From positions 1-35,222 of the forward strand of contig NZ_CAMIHH010000023.1 of NCBI RefSeq assembly GCF_946220915.1: 35,222 nucleotides of DNA, in the 5' to 3' direction. Numbering within the stretch: the stretch's first letter is position 1; every line of letters starts with the position of its first letter. Positions 1-11,000 of this stretch are shown here, piece after piece. A model generated the notes under the pieces. The model did no database searches, was not told where the DNA came from, and worked only from the letters and a program-made list of their open reading frames with translations. This DNA comes from an uncultured Flavobacterium sp. Its GTDB lineage: Bacteria; Bacteroidota; Bacteroidia; Flavobacteriales; Flavobacteriaceae. Both the position numbers and the translations under genes were made by a program.

Positions 1-15
1 ATTAAAAATACTATA

Positions 16-46
16 AATGCTCCTTTTTAGGGAGCATTTTTTATTA
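16..46 (+). terminator. Rho-independent terminator of an upstream gene
   Basis: An 8-bp perfect stem, AATGCTCC (16-23) with GGAGCATT (31-38), has a 7-nt loop and is followed by a run of T. It would end a plus-strand gene that lies left of the window. Confidence 0.75.
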
Positions 47-62
47 TGTTCCACGGGGAACA
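47..62. promoter_or_regulatory. parS-like 16-bp palindrome (one mismatch)
   Basis: The sequence TGTTCCACGGGGAACA differs from the perfect palindrome TGTTCCACGTGGAACA at one central base. That palindrome belongs to the family of ParB-binding parS sites. It sits just after the upstream terminator and before the helicase gene. A plain hairpin is the alternative. No parA or parB is visible in the window. Confidence 0.4.
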
Positions 63-147
63 CTACATTTGAATATTGTTAATTATGTAAGATTTTTTTC
101 TTGCAGGCAGATAAAAAATTTGTAATTTCGGTATTATTTATACGCCT

Positions 148-2433
148 ATGGAAACATTTTCTAATGCCGCATCTTATGCACTGCGCTTCATTAACCAGAC
201 TAACCGTTCTATTTTTCTTACAGGGAAAGCAGGGACAGGAAAAACTACGCTTCTGCGTGAAATTATACGTACCACGCACAAAAATACTGTTGTTGTAGCG
301 CCTACCGGCATTGCTGCACTAAATGCCGGAGGGGTTACCATCCATTCGATGTTCCAGTTGCCCTTTGCCGGTTTCATACCCGAATACAACCTGCCGTTTC
401 AATTTAGTGATACTGTAAAGTTTGAGACTAAAGATAGCCTGAAGAGGCATTTCCGGATGCGGGGCGATAAAAGGGCAGTGCTCCAGAATCTTGAATTATT
501 GGTAATTGATGAAGTGAGTATGCTTCGTGCCGACCTGCTGGATGCCATAGACTATATGCTGCGCTCCACCCGCAGAAAAGAACAGCCTTTCGGGGGCGTA
601 CAGGTACTGTTTATTGGCGACCTGCTCCAGCTTCCGCCCGTGGTTCGCAATGAAGAATGGGAGGTGCTTAAAAAATATTACAAAGGCAAATTTTTCTTTC
701 ATTCGCATGTAGTGCAGCAAAACCCACCACTTTACATAGAATTGGATAAGATCTACAGGCAGACCGACGCGACCTTTATAAGCGTACTTAACAACCTGAG
801 GAATAATATTATAACCAACGACGACCTTCTAGTATTGAATGGCTTTGTCAATCCGGCATTTGACGTAAAAAAAAATACGGGCTACATTACGCTTACTACA
901 CACAATGCGAAGGCAGATGCGCTGAATGCAGCAGCGCTTGAGGAGCTTGATGGAAGGCAATTCATTTACAGGCCCGATATCGTTGATGATTTTCCCGACA
1001 AGATTTATCCTGTGGAAGATGAGCTAAAGCTAAAGATAGGTGCGCAGGTGATGTTCATAAAAAACGACCTTTCGCCGGAGAAACGTTACTTTAACGGAAA
1101 GATCGGGGTGGTAAAATCGTTGTCCGATGAAGAGGTGCTGGTACATTTCCCCGAAGAGGATATTACCATTGAAGCAGAGAAATACGAATGGAAAAATGTG
1201 CGCTACTTTGTAGATGCCGCAACTAAAGAGATAAATGAGGAGGTATTGGGTACATTTACCCACTATCCGCTCAGGCTGGCATGGGCGATAACCGTTCACA
1301 AGAGCCAGGGACTTACATTTGACAAAGCCGTGCTCGATGTATCGCAGGTTTTCATGCCCGGACAGGCCTATGTGGCTCTTTCGCGTTTGTGTTCATTAGA
1401 GGGGCTTATTTTGCTTTCTCCAATGCAGATGAACGGTATCTCCAGCGATGCAGATGTGATGGATTATGCGTCTGCCAAAGCAGGGGAGATGCATCTTGAA
1501 GATTCCCTGAAACTGGAAACCCAAAATTTTATACATAAATTCTTAGTTAATAGTTTTTTATGGGGCGAGCTGGCTACAGAATGGCAGCGGCACAAAATGA
1601 GTTATCTCCAGGAAGGGCCCAAAGCTCTGAAGTCGCAGTACCGCGAATGGGCCGCCCGGCAGGAAGGCGCTATACACGGCGTGCTCGATGCTGCCGGCAA
1701 ATTTATTGCCCAGCTCAACAGGCTTTTTTCGCAGCAGCCTGCAGATATGGCATTTATAAGCGAAAGGGTTGCCGCAGCGGCCAACTATTTTTTTCCTACC
1801 CTCGACAGGATGTCCCAGGGACTTCTCGAAACAATGGAAGAAATCAAGCGGCTAAGGAAAGCCAAAATTTTTTATGAAGAACTGGCAGAGCTGGAAGAAC
1901 TGCAAACCGCAGCAACCGTCCGGCTAATGAAGGCCAGGCTGATGATGGACATCGTTCGGGAGGGTAAGGACATCAGCCGTGATAATCTTATTACCAATGA
2001 GATACAGTCGTACAAAGCTAAAAAGCTGGAGGCCATACGGGCGTTACAACGCAATAACCCGGCCTCGCTCATGGATGCCGATGAGGAAGAGGAACTGCAT
2101 ACAGTACACCGCTACACCGCTAAACAGAAAAAGACGGCAGGCCCGAAAAAGGGCACTGTGGATGAAACACTGGAGCTATGGCAGCAACGCCTTTCGGTGG
2201 CCGATATCGCAAGGATGCGCAAGCTTACCGAAACCACAATTGAAGGCCATTTGGCAAAGCTTGTTGAATCAGGGAAGGTAGAAATAGCCGATGTGCTTCC
2301 AGACGATCGCATTGGCGAACTTAAAGCGGCATTTGAAGGTTATGATGGCCAATCGCTTGGCTCGCTTAAGGAGAAATTCGGAGAGCAATTCTCATGGGGC
2401 GAACTACGCCTTTACAGGGCGAGCATGGATTAA
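148..2433 (+). CDS. PIF1-like ATP-dependent DNA helicase with C-terminal HTH domain
   Basis: This 761-residue protein is a superfamily 1 DNA helicase of the PIF1/RecD-like group, acting in the cytoplasm on DNA during repair or replication. The Walker A motif GKAGTGKTT is at residues 26-34. A Walker B motif (VIDEVSM) and the GDLLQLPPV motif follow. The C-terminal motor part has WAITVHKSQGLTFD and YVALSRL, typical of PIF1 motifs V-VI. After the motor comes a charged helical stretch, and the last 100 residues look like the helix-turn-helix domain often fused to these helicases in Bacteroidetes (around RMRKLTETTIEGHLAKL). The ATG at 148 places Walker A at the usual distance from the N-terminus. 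A TACATTTG promoter-like element lies at 64-71, but no clear -33 partner was found. The gene converges on the next one. The family is clear; the exact substrate cannot be told from sequence. Confidence 0.93.
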   Translation: METFSNAASYALRFINQTNRSIFLTGKAGTGKTTLLREIIRTTHKNTVVVAPTGIAALNAGGVTIHSMFQLPFAGFIPEYNLPFQFSDTVKFETKDSLKRHFRMRGDKRAVLQNLELLVIDEVSMLRADLLDAIDYMLRSTRRKEQPFGGVQVLFIGDLLQLPPVVRNEEWEVLKKYYKGKFFFHSHVVQQNPPLYIELDKIYRQTDATFISVLNNLRNNIITNDDLLVLNGFVNPAFDVKKNTGYITLTTHNAKADALNAAALEELDGRQFIYRPDIVDDFPDKIYPVEDELKLKIGAQVMFIKNDLSPEKRYFNGKIGVVKSLSDEEVLVHFPEEDITIEAEKYEWKNVRYFVDAATKEINEEVLGTFTHYPLRLAWAITVHKSQGLTFDKAVLDVSQVFMPGQAYVALSRLCSLEGLILLSPMQMNGISSDADVMDYASAKAGEMHLEDSLKLETQNFIHKFLVNSFLWGELATEWQRHKMSYLQEGPKALKSQYREWAARQEGAIHGVLDAAGKFIAQLNRLFSQQPADMAFISERVAAAANYFFPTLDRMSQGLLETMEEIKRLRKAKIFYEELAELEELQTAATVRLMKARLMMDIVREGKDISRDNLITNEIQSYKAKKLEAIRALQRNNPASLMDADEEEELHTVHRYTAKQKKTAGPKKGTVDETLELWQQRLSVADIARMRKLTETTIEGHLAKLVESGKVEIADVLPDDRIGELKAAFEGYDGQSLGSLKEKFGEQFSWGELRLYRASMD

Positions 2434-2434
2434 T

Positions 2435-2466
2435 AAAAAGCCCCGCCTGAATTTCTCAAACGGGGC
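2435..2466 (-). terminator. Terminator between convergent genes, minus direction
   Basis: GCCCCG (2440-2445) pairs with CGGGGC (2461-2466), with possible extra pairing inside the loop. On the minus strand the stem runs into five T (A run at 2435-2439), so it most likely ends the T9SS protein gene starting at 4885. Confidence 0.7.
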
Positions 2467-2491
2467 CGTGGATCAATCAAACCATTGCAGG

Positions 2492-4885
2492 TTAGAAAAT
2501 TATCTTCTTAGAAATTTTCACGCCGCTTTCGGTTACTGTATTTATGATGAGGAACTGCTGTTGTGGCAGCAATGTTCCTATCGTCATTTCATTGGCGTTA
2601 ACAGCATCAGTGTTGAAGAGCTTTCTTCCTCGCACGTCAAATATTTCAACAGATGCAATTGCTGCGTTGCCGGAATTCAGGTGTATCGAATTGCCCTGTT
2701 TATAAACTATTAGGCTGTTTGCCGTGTTATCCGGTAAATCTGTATCCAGGGTTTCAGAATATACTACGCGGAACCTGTCAGTAAAGTTGCCCGCCTCTGT
2801 GGCAAACTCATAACCACCGTTTTTTATATTATGGAACACATTCAGATAGGTGTCCTCAAGATATACGTCCTGTGTGGTGAAAAGCCCGTCAAATTTATCA
2901 AGGACAATGATAAGCGTGCCTGCTTCCTCTGCCCTGAGTCCCAATTGTACTACATCTCCATCAGAAAACGGAAGGCTCCGGGCCTGTATGGCCAGGCTTT
3001 CATCGCCCGAAATAGAGTATAGCTTAATGGCTCCGTCGTTTACACGGGCTTTTCCGTCCATGCCATAGTCAAGCCCCATGGTTGCGCCAGTCCTGTAGTT
3101 TATGAGCGTTTGGCCGTAATACTTCCCTTCTTTCGATACATTCAGCCATAAACGGTTGACCGAAACCTCACCATTTGCAGCAGTCCTGAAAAACCTGTTG
3201 GAATTATCCGGAACCCGGAGGCTGTTGTTAAATATGACGTTACCCGGTGATGCAGACAGCGCTTCGATGAAAAACCCCTGCCCGGTACGGATGACACCCA
3301 GGGGGTCAAAAGCTTCTGTATCTTCAAGGGCATCATTGCCTACATAGTCACCGTCGGCCATCACCGTGCAATAACTGCCTGTGGCGGGGTTATTTGTCTT
3401 TCTCCAAAACCACAGCTGTCCGGTTATGCTAAGGGCATTCCTGTCAATGAACCTGTCGATGCTTATTGGTGATGGATAGGGGTTTCCTACCAGGGTAAAG
3501 CGATAATCAGGATCGTCATTAGAATTCATTGGCACAGTAACCGTACCGTTATTGGGCAGCCCTTCGAATTCACCTTGCCATATTGTTGCCGATGTGGGAT
3601 GATTATTTGCAACACGGATAAGGTAGCTTTGTCCCTCTTCAAATTCTTTCACGGATTCCGGCCCAAGATCTGGGATTGCATTATAAAGGTTGGTCGATGA
3701 ATTGTAGGTATAAAAGCGGTTGGCCAGTGTAAGGGGAGAAAAGCCAAAGAGGTTTTGCCCACCAACCGGCGATGACCAAAGAGTATAATCGAGCCTTTTT
3801 ATGGCCGAGCTGTTCCTGAATACTTTTATGGATCCTGTGTTCTGGATATTATCTATCTGAATGAGGTTGGCGTTATTTTCTACAGCCATAAATGCCCCTG
3901 CAGCTACATTAACTTCATTGGCCACCGTAAGGTTAATGCCTGATTGTACAATAACCTGAGCCGTACCGGTAACATAGAGCGTGCACATTTCCATATTATC
4001 GTCAATGGTTAATGTTCCTGACGATACAACGGCTTGTTTCGTGATATCCGGGATGCCATTGCTCCACTCAGTACCATTCCACTCAGTACTGTCAAGGCAC
4101 CTTCTTTCAATGCGTGGGTTGTTAAAGTAGATCCTGTTTAAAGGGTTGTCGCCCGATGTGCTTCCGTTATATACTTTAAATCCGCCGATATTGCCCGGCA
4201 TGATGCCGGTTGAAATGGTTACGTCACCCCTTGTCAGGGTAATGTAGTGCGTACCCAGCACTTCTGGTACTCCGGGAGACGCTGGTGTGCCTGCCGTAAC
4301 CTGGTAGGCCTTTATGATAAATACAGATTGCGGGTCGAACGGAAAAAGGTGGTTAACGCTATTGTCGATCTCGTTCATGAAATCCATGTCGCCAAACCTG
4401 TAGTGGCCGCCATCTACAGCCAGTGTGGCAAGCCTGTCCTGCTGGTTGCCAGATGTTATGTCAATGCCCTTATAACCATCACGGTTACCAATGGCAAGTT
4501 CTATCGAAAAAACCTGTCCCGGAAGCAAATAGGACCTTGCATCCCCGGGATCGGCCACCGACCCGGTTCCGCGAAAAAAGCGCGCCAGGCTCACGCCCTG
4601 TCCTCCGTAAGCGTAGAGCATAAAGGCTTTGCCGTCAGTATCTACGTTGCCCATTCCTGCAGCAGCGCTGCTTGAAAGCGCATATCCCGATGTTGGCGTA
4701 GTGTCGCTAAGGAAGTGCCATGGTACAAAGCCGGTCCCTGCGCCCGAACCGTATGTAAATTCACCATCAGCGTAATTCGATGCCTTATCCTCACTTGAGG
4801 ATAACTGTGCATGCACAGGCATGCACAATAGCGCTACATAAAGCAAACCAGCTGCCTTATAGCACTTTGAGTAAATTTTTTTCAT
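2492..4885 (-). CDS. T9SS-exported surface protein, 797 aa, with shared C-terminal module
   Basis: This is a secreted or cell-surface protein of unknown function. Starting at the ATG at 4885 gives a normal signal peptide (MKKIYSKCYKAAGLLYVALL, cleavage near VHAQ); an in-frame start at 4927 would add 14 residues and overlap the promoter. Residues about 25-260 look like a beta-rich N-terminal domain with no family I can name. From about residue 265 to the end the protein is homologous to the C-terminus of the giant protein upstream: both have RLDYTLWSSPV, NRFYTYN and EEGxxYLIRVAN segments, and both end in SKKIIF. The last 80 residues resemble a T9SS sorting domain (VEIFDVRGRKLF, then a beta-strand-rich tail ending in basic and aliphatic residues), implying export through the type IX system. 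It has its own promoter, so it need not be co-transcribed with its larger neighbour. Confidence 0.85.
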   Translation of the reverse strand: MKKIYSKCYKAAGLLYVALLCMPVHAQLSSSEDKASNYADGEFTYGSGAGTGFVPWHFLSDTTPTSGYALSSSAAAGMGNVDTDGKAFMLYAYGGQGVSLARFFRGTGSVADPGDARSYLLPGQVFSIELAIGNRDGYKGIDITSGNQQDRLATLAVDGGHYRFGDMDFMNEIDNSVNHLFPFDPQSVFIIKAYQVTAGTPASPGVPEVLGTHYITLTRGDVTISTGIMPGNIGGFKVYNGSTSGDNPLNRIYFNNPRIERRCLDSTEWNGTEWSNGIPDITKQAVVSSGTLTIDDNMEMCTLYVTGTAQVIVQSGINLTVANEVNVAAGAFMAVENNANLIQIDNIQNTGSIKVFRNSSAIKRLDYTLWSSPVGGQNLFGFSPLTLANRFYTYNSSTNLYNAIPDLGPESVKEFEEGQSYLIRVANNHPTSATIWQGEFEGLPNNGTVTVPMNSNDDPDYRFTLVGNPYPSPISIDRFIDRNALSITGQLWFWRKTNNPATGSYCTVMADGDYVGNDALEDTEAFDPLGVIRTGQGFFIEALSASPGNVIFNNSLRVPDNSNRFFRTAANGEVSVNRLWLNVSKEGKYYGQTLINYRTGATMGLDYGMDGKARVNDGAIKLYSISGDESLAIQARSLPFSDGDVVQLGLRAEEAGTLIIVLDKFDGLFTTQDVYLEDTYLNVFHNIKNGGYEFATEAGNFTDRFRVVYSETLDTDLPDNTANSLIVYKQGNSIHLNSGNAAIASVEIFDVRGRKLFNTDAVNANEMTIGTLLPQQQFLIINTVTESGVKISKKIIF

Positions 4886-4910
4886 TTGGTTTTGTAGTTG
4901 GAATTTGGCG

Positions 4911-4942
4911 CAAAAGTAATTTAACAATTAAATATTTCCAAA
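4911..4942 (-). promoter_or_regulatory. Bacteroidetes-type promoter for the 797-aa surface protein
   Basis: On the minus strand a TTTG (-33, 4942-4939) is followed after 20 nt by TACTTTTG (-7, 4918-4911), matching the TTTG / TAnnTTTG consensus. The start codon at 4885 lies 25 nt downstream of the -7 element. Confidence 0.7.
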
Positions 4943-5036
4943 TTTTCACAACTTAAAAACTATTGTATATTAGTAAGTTGCAGATTAAGTGCAATTTTAT
5001 TCGACTAAATGCAAGTTAAAATATAGATATTCACAT

Positions 5037-5069
5037 AAAAAAGCCCCGCCGTATTACTACAGCGGGGCT
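5037..5069 (-). terminator. Terminator of the giant T9SS surface protein gene
   Basis: An 8-bp perfect stem, AGCCCCGC (5042-5049) with GCGGGGCT (5062-5069), leads into a T run on the minus strand (A at 5037-5042). It lies 24 nt after the stop codon at 5093. Confidence 0.85.
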
Positions 5070-5092
5070 AAGGTTTGCGGGGGGATCTTGCG

Positions 5093-8000
5093 CTAAAAAA
5101 TTATCTTTTTGCTTACCATGGCACCATTCGTACCTGTAATTTTAATGATAAGCATTTGTTCTTCAGACTGTAAAGTTGATATTACAGTGGCAGTATCGTA
5201 TATGCCTTCTGCTTTGTGAAGCAGCCTGCCCCGTGTATCGTATACCGAAACGGACCTCATTTCAGTTTTGCCCGAATCGATACGGATGGTATTATCATGT
5301 TTGTAAACCATAACATTGTTCGCAGCCATTTCCGGAGTTCCTGTGCCCAATGCCTCAGCATACACAATCTCAAACCTTCCGCTGATAGTTCCGGCCTCGG
5401 CAGTAAATTCATAGTTGCTTTCGCCAAGGTTGTGGGTCTGGCCGCCTAAAAGGTTATCTTTTATAAAGATACCCTGGCCCTGCGCAAATATGCCGTCTAC
5501 ATGATCAATGGTAATGGCATAGGTACCGGCTGAAGTGATCTTAAGTTCTAGAGGCACTACATCAGCGGCAACAAAGCTGCCCCGTGCCTGTATGCCCAGC
5601 TTAGATTCGCCGGCCAATGAGTAAATGCTTACTACGCCGTCAGCAAATGCCCTGCCGTCCCAGCCATAGTCAAGGCCTGTTGTGGTATTTTCCGTATACG
5701 CTACAGACATCTGGCTGAATTCACCCTGGCTGCCGGTAAGGTTCAGCCAAAGCCTCGACTTCTCCGCATTCTGGGCGTTCCTGAAAAACTGCCCATTATT
5801 TGATGCCCTCCGCATCTGGTTGTTAAACGATATGGTGTTTGATACCGTTTCAACGATAAAGCCCTGTGCTGTGTTGAGTACCCACTCATCACTTTCATCC
5901 GGGTTGTCGAATACGCCATTGCTGCTGTCTCCGCCAAATGCATCGTTTTCAATATATCCTGCCAGGGTTAGCGAGGCATAGCTCGAGGCATCGCTGTCGT
6001 TTTTCTTCCTCCAGAAGGATAATGGCGCATCTTCGGCAAGGTTCCCTTCATTTTCAGCATAAAAATCGGCAATGTTTATCGATGACGGATAAGGGTTGCC
6101 TATCGCATTGAAGCCCGGTGCCACAACAACATCCACATCGCCATTGTGAGGCTCTCCTGTAAAGGTTCCTGTCCACGGAGTGCCCGGCGTTGAGGTATTC
6201 ACAAATGCAGGGTGTGTATTCGCCACGCGGATAAGGTAACCCCTGCCTTCCTCAAAATCTGTACTTCCGGGGTCGGATATGCCATTATAGGAGTCTGTCG
6301 CCGGATTATAAGTATAAAAACGGTTGCTTAATGTCGCAGGCGAGAAATCAAGAAGTCCCTGTCCGGCAACCGGCGATGACCATAGTGTATAATCGAGCCT
6401 GTAGATAGGGGCGCTGTTCTTGATCACGCTTATGGCACCGCTGTTGTTCACATCCCTTACCTGTATCAGGTTGGCATTATTTTCAACGGTAAATGTTCCG
6501 CCATTTACAGTCACAGAGCCATCAACGGTAATATTGAAACCGGAAGGGATCATTACATCTGCACCGGCGTTTACAACAACGGTACAGGCCGCCATATCGT
6601 CAGTTGCGATAAAATCGGCATTGAATATTGCAGCCGTTGTTGCCGTTGGTGTACCATTGCTCCAGGTGCCGTCCCAGGTGGTGGAAGATATTTTAATTTC
6701 AACATAGTTGGAGTAAACCACAGGGCAGGAGCCGTTTTGTATTACCGCCCTTACATACCTTGTAGAGTTAAAGTTATTGCCTATTTGCAATCCCGTCAGG
6801 GTAGCCGATGTGCTCGAAATGAATACAGGGTTGGTAAATCCGGTATTTATGGAGCGTTCCCACCGGACGATGTTCCCGGTATAGCCGGTAAGGGTAATGT
6901 CTGCCGGGGTAGTATTGGCACATACCTCCTGGTTTCCTGTCAGCACGCCTGCAACCGGGGGAGTGGAGACTACAACGTCTGCGGTGTCCGAAGACACAAT
7001 GCCATTGGCATCCCTTACTGTAAGGGTATAGGTTGTAGTGCCTGCCGTTGCAGTTGGCGGTGTTGCTGTAGCGCCCGATCCCAGTCCGCCAGACCAGGAG
7101 TAGGTATACGGTGTATCGCCGCCCGATACTTCCGATGTCAGCGTTACTGCGTCGCCTTCGCAAAAGCTGCCTTCGCCAATGATGAGCACTGTGATGTTCG
7201 AAGCCTTGATGCCTGTGAATACTGACAGTTGGCCTGATGTAAGCACAGCATTGGCAGCAGTTAAGGTACTGCCTGACAGTGGCGTATATTTTATCCACGG
7301 ATTAGTGTTTACGTCAAAGGCACCATTAAGCTGTGCGGCTACAAGCGTGCTTTCACCTCCCACTGCATCACCCGGAATGTAGTTGGCCGTTACTGTGGCA
7401 ATGGCATTGGCAATGCCGGTTTGGGTTACGTTCCAGTAGCGTGTCATGTAACTTCCGGTACTGTAATTATTAGGATGTACGGCATCGCGCAGGTTTACAG
7501 CCACATAGGCATTTGTAAAAGACGATGCCGATGTAATATTAACCGTTATTGGCGAGTAAGAAGTATTGCTGGTCATTTCGCCGATCGGGAAGAAATACGA
7601 TCCGGTAGCAGTGTAAGGCCTTCGAACCACTCCGGTACCTTCGGCAGCAATCATTGCGGTGGTAGAGAAACTTCCTGCAATTGGGTTTGCGCCAAGAGTA
7701 AGGTTATTGCTGCCAATGTTCAGTACGCCCGACGTAAGTGTAAGCGTACCCGAAACGGTTGCATCGGCGGCCAGTTGTGTAAGCCCTGCATTATTATTTA
7801 TTACCAGGTTGCTGAATACCGGGCTTACAGTGCCCCCAATTACCTGTGTTTCTGTGTCCTGGCCGGTTATGCTAATGGTTTTGCCGCTAAAATCTACTAC
7901 TGCATTAGTAATCAGGTCGCCATTTATATTGAGCGATGCAGGGAATATTGCACCGGTTCCGCTGATAACCAGGTTGTGGTAAGCTGATTGCGATCCGTTT

Positions 8001-11000
8001 GGCGTAACAACCGTCTGGTTGGTTCCTGTATAACGGAAAGTACTGTGCACTGCGCCGGTTATAAAGCTTCCGGATTTTGTAAATGTTCCCGAAAGCCCAA
8101 CATCTGCATCGGTAAGTGCGCGCAGTGTTGTACCCGTATTCACTGTGAGGTTATTAAATACAGTAGTACCAGCAATGGTAGCATCGGCCGCAGTTGTGTT
8201 GTTATCAAAAATTACAGTGCCTCCTGCGGGGTTAAAGGTCCCTTTGTTGATCCATGCCCCTGTTGTACCCCTTACGGTCAGGGTAGAACTGCCTGCCGGG
8301 GCATTGAGTATGCCTCCTGATTCAATCGACATTGTCAGCACTTCCGATCCGTTATTGAATACAGGATCATTCGGCGTGGTGGCACCATCGGGAATGATAA
8401 CGTTAGTAGTAAGCGACGGGCTTCCCGGCGGCGACCAGTTGGCAGCAGTAGTCCAGGAATTGCTTTGCGAGCCGTTCCAGACAAGGGTAGAAGTCTGCGA
8501 ATTGGCCAGTGCAAGATGGTACTGGCCAAATGCAGGCCCAAAGAACGCCACGTTAACGTTGGCAAGTTCCACGAAATTATCGGTAGTGCTGTAGTTGGTG
8601 CGGCTTTGTGGTATGGGAGCGCCCGCACCTATTGGCACAACCCAGTCCGTCAATCTGTTTTCTGTATTGCCGTTCAGCTCAGCGTCAAGGTAATGAGAGG
8701 TAATGATGGCCTTGGTGCCGGTTCCGCCTGCCTGGATGAATTCGTACCTTCTCGATACTGCATCGGTTTTGTTTGGCGGCACTACGCCCGGCTCGATCTT
8801 AAGGCTCATGGATGTTGGCAATGTGCCCACCGGAGGGAATAATATGGAAGTGTACGGATGGCCGAAGGTATATAATTTATTGGCAACAATACCGGTATTT
8901 CGGGTTATGATGCCGCTTACTTCGCCAATTCCGGTATTTACTGCATCAGGCCCCATGAACAGCGTGTTGCTGCCCATGGCAAGGCTTCCCAAAGTAGCCG
9001 TTGGGTTGGCATTTGGCAGGTGCAGTGTTCCATTTACAGTGGCGTTGCCGCTGGCTACTGCGCCAAGGGCATTGCTTACCGTCAGGTTATTGTATGTGCC
9101 GGGCACAAGCGTTTGCTGCGCCAATCCGTTTAGGGTCACAACACCGGTCCCCGCCCATGTTTTGCCGGAAGGAAGCGGTGTGGCAGAAGTGTTTTGCGTA
9201 GTGATGGTACCGCTGTTGGATACCGTAGACAAGGCTCCCGATAATGCGCTAACGCCCATGCTGAATGTTTGCTGCTCATTTACCGTAAGCGTTCCTGCAA
9301 TGGCCAATGGCGTAGCCGCAGTAACGGTATTATTGGTTGTAGCAATGGTAAGGTTGTTCAGCAGGTTGGTAGTGCCCGGCACCGACTGGTCAAAGCTCAG
9401 CGATGGGCTCACAGTGCCGCTCACAACAAGGCTGCTGGATGCGCCACCTCTCAGGTTGCCGGATGCCGCCGGTGTCATGGTGCCGTTCAGCGTAAGCGTA
9501 TTGGCACCTATGGCAAGGTAGCTATTGTTTGAAAAAGTAGTGTTGCCTGCTACGGTAGTGTTACCTGAAAGTGTAGTATTTCCGGCAATGGTAAAGGTTT
9601 CTGCGGGGCCGCTGAATGATGCGAAGTTGCTTGTAGGGTTTGCTACCAGTACAATGTCGTCAATGGCTATTTCGTCGAATGCCGTGCCCGATAGTGCGGC
9701 ACCACTCCAGCGAATGTAGCCGTAACCATTGGCCGCAACAGTTACCGGTATTGTTGCCACTTTAAAATACGCTTTCCATCCGGGCAGTGCATCGGCTGCG
9801 GCAGTAGTTGCCTGACCAAGCGCCGCTACATCGGTATACGTAGTATTATTTGAAGAATAGCTGAAATTGAGGCTGTTCGATCCTGCCTCATTATTGTTTA
9901 CATACACTTTATACCCCACACTTACCGAAGTGATTGGCGTTGCAGTCTGGTTTTGGAAACGGAGCGTTATGCTGCCGGGCGAAAACTCGCCTGTGGCAGG
10001 CTGGATGCCAAGCGCAAAATTGTTAGGAGCCACCTCAAAGGCATATACGCCACCTTCGGTTTCATTTCCATCCGAAACACCGCTTTCATAAGCAGAGTCT
10101 TCCGGGCTTTCGCCACCAAAGGCAATGTTTCCGTCGCTAAAACCTGTAAAGGCCCATGCATTGGAGTTGAGCTCGCCCTGCGATGGGCTTGTTGTAACAG
10201 AGCCGCCGTTGTACACACCATTGTTCACACCCTCTACAGAGTTGTCAAAAGTTATGTTGGTCCCTGTATTTACTGCTGTGATCTGTAGCCCTACAGGGGC
10301 GTTGAGGGTTGGGCGGCTACCTGTGGCAGGCAAGGTAGTGCGATAATTTTGCGTACCGGCCGTTCCGTTAAATTCATATACGGCAACATGATAGGTTGTT
10401 GCAGGGTTTAAGCCTGTTATGTTTACAGTGTTGGAGTTGCCGCTGTATACCACAAAATTGCCCGACCCAATTTCGCTGCCCTGGCCAAATACAGAAGAAG
10501 CAGTATAGGTAGTCCCGTCTACAGGGGCGCTGTCTACCGCACTTCCGGCTTTTACGACTACCAGCCTGTTCGCCCCATTGCCGGGTGTCCATCCCGTGGT
10601 CATGGCTATGGAGGATACGTTGCTGAAAGTAACGGTGGTAGCTGAGGTTGTTGGTTCGGCAGAAAGTACCGTTGCCGACACTGCTACCTGCTTTTGCGCT
10701 CCGCCTGGGGTAGAAAGGGTAACATTGCCGCTATATATGCCTGGAGGCGCGGATGCTTTTACGCGTGTAAATATAGGGGTAGAAGCGGCAGTTACAGTAG
10801 TAAGCTGGTCGGCATAGCCCGATCCGCTGCTAAGCGAAACTTCAAAGTTGGCAGGGGCTGCAACCGTGATCGATCCGATAAGGTTAGCCCCTGTAGATGT
10901 AAAGCTTTGTGGAGTACTGGCGATGCCTGTTACCGTAGTAAAGGGGTTAAGTGTGTTTGTCGAGGTGGCTATGGATGGCACCCCGGCAGGATCGATGGTA

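Noticed and set aside
8703..9521. Long plus-strand open frame of 272 codons over the giant surface protein gene (also 10848-11495 and others)
   Set aside because: These are shadows of the repetitive, stop-poor minus-strand gene. They show no signal, domain or promoter, and their sequence mirrors the coding strand.
10981..10981. GTG at 10981 as a genuine start for the 1,962-residue protein
   Set aside because: It lies at the end of a TIG domain whose first part is encoded upstream in the other frame, and no signal peptide follows it.
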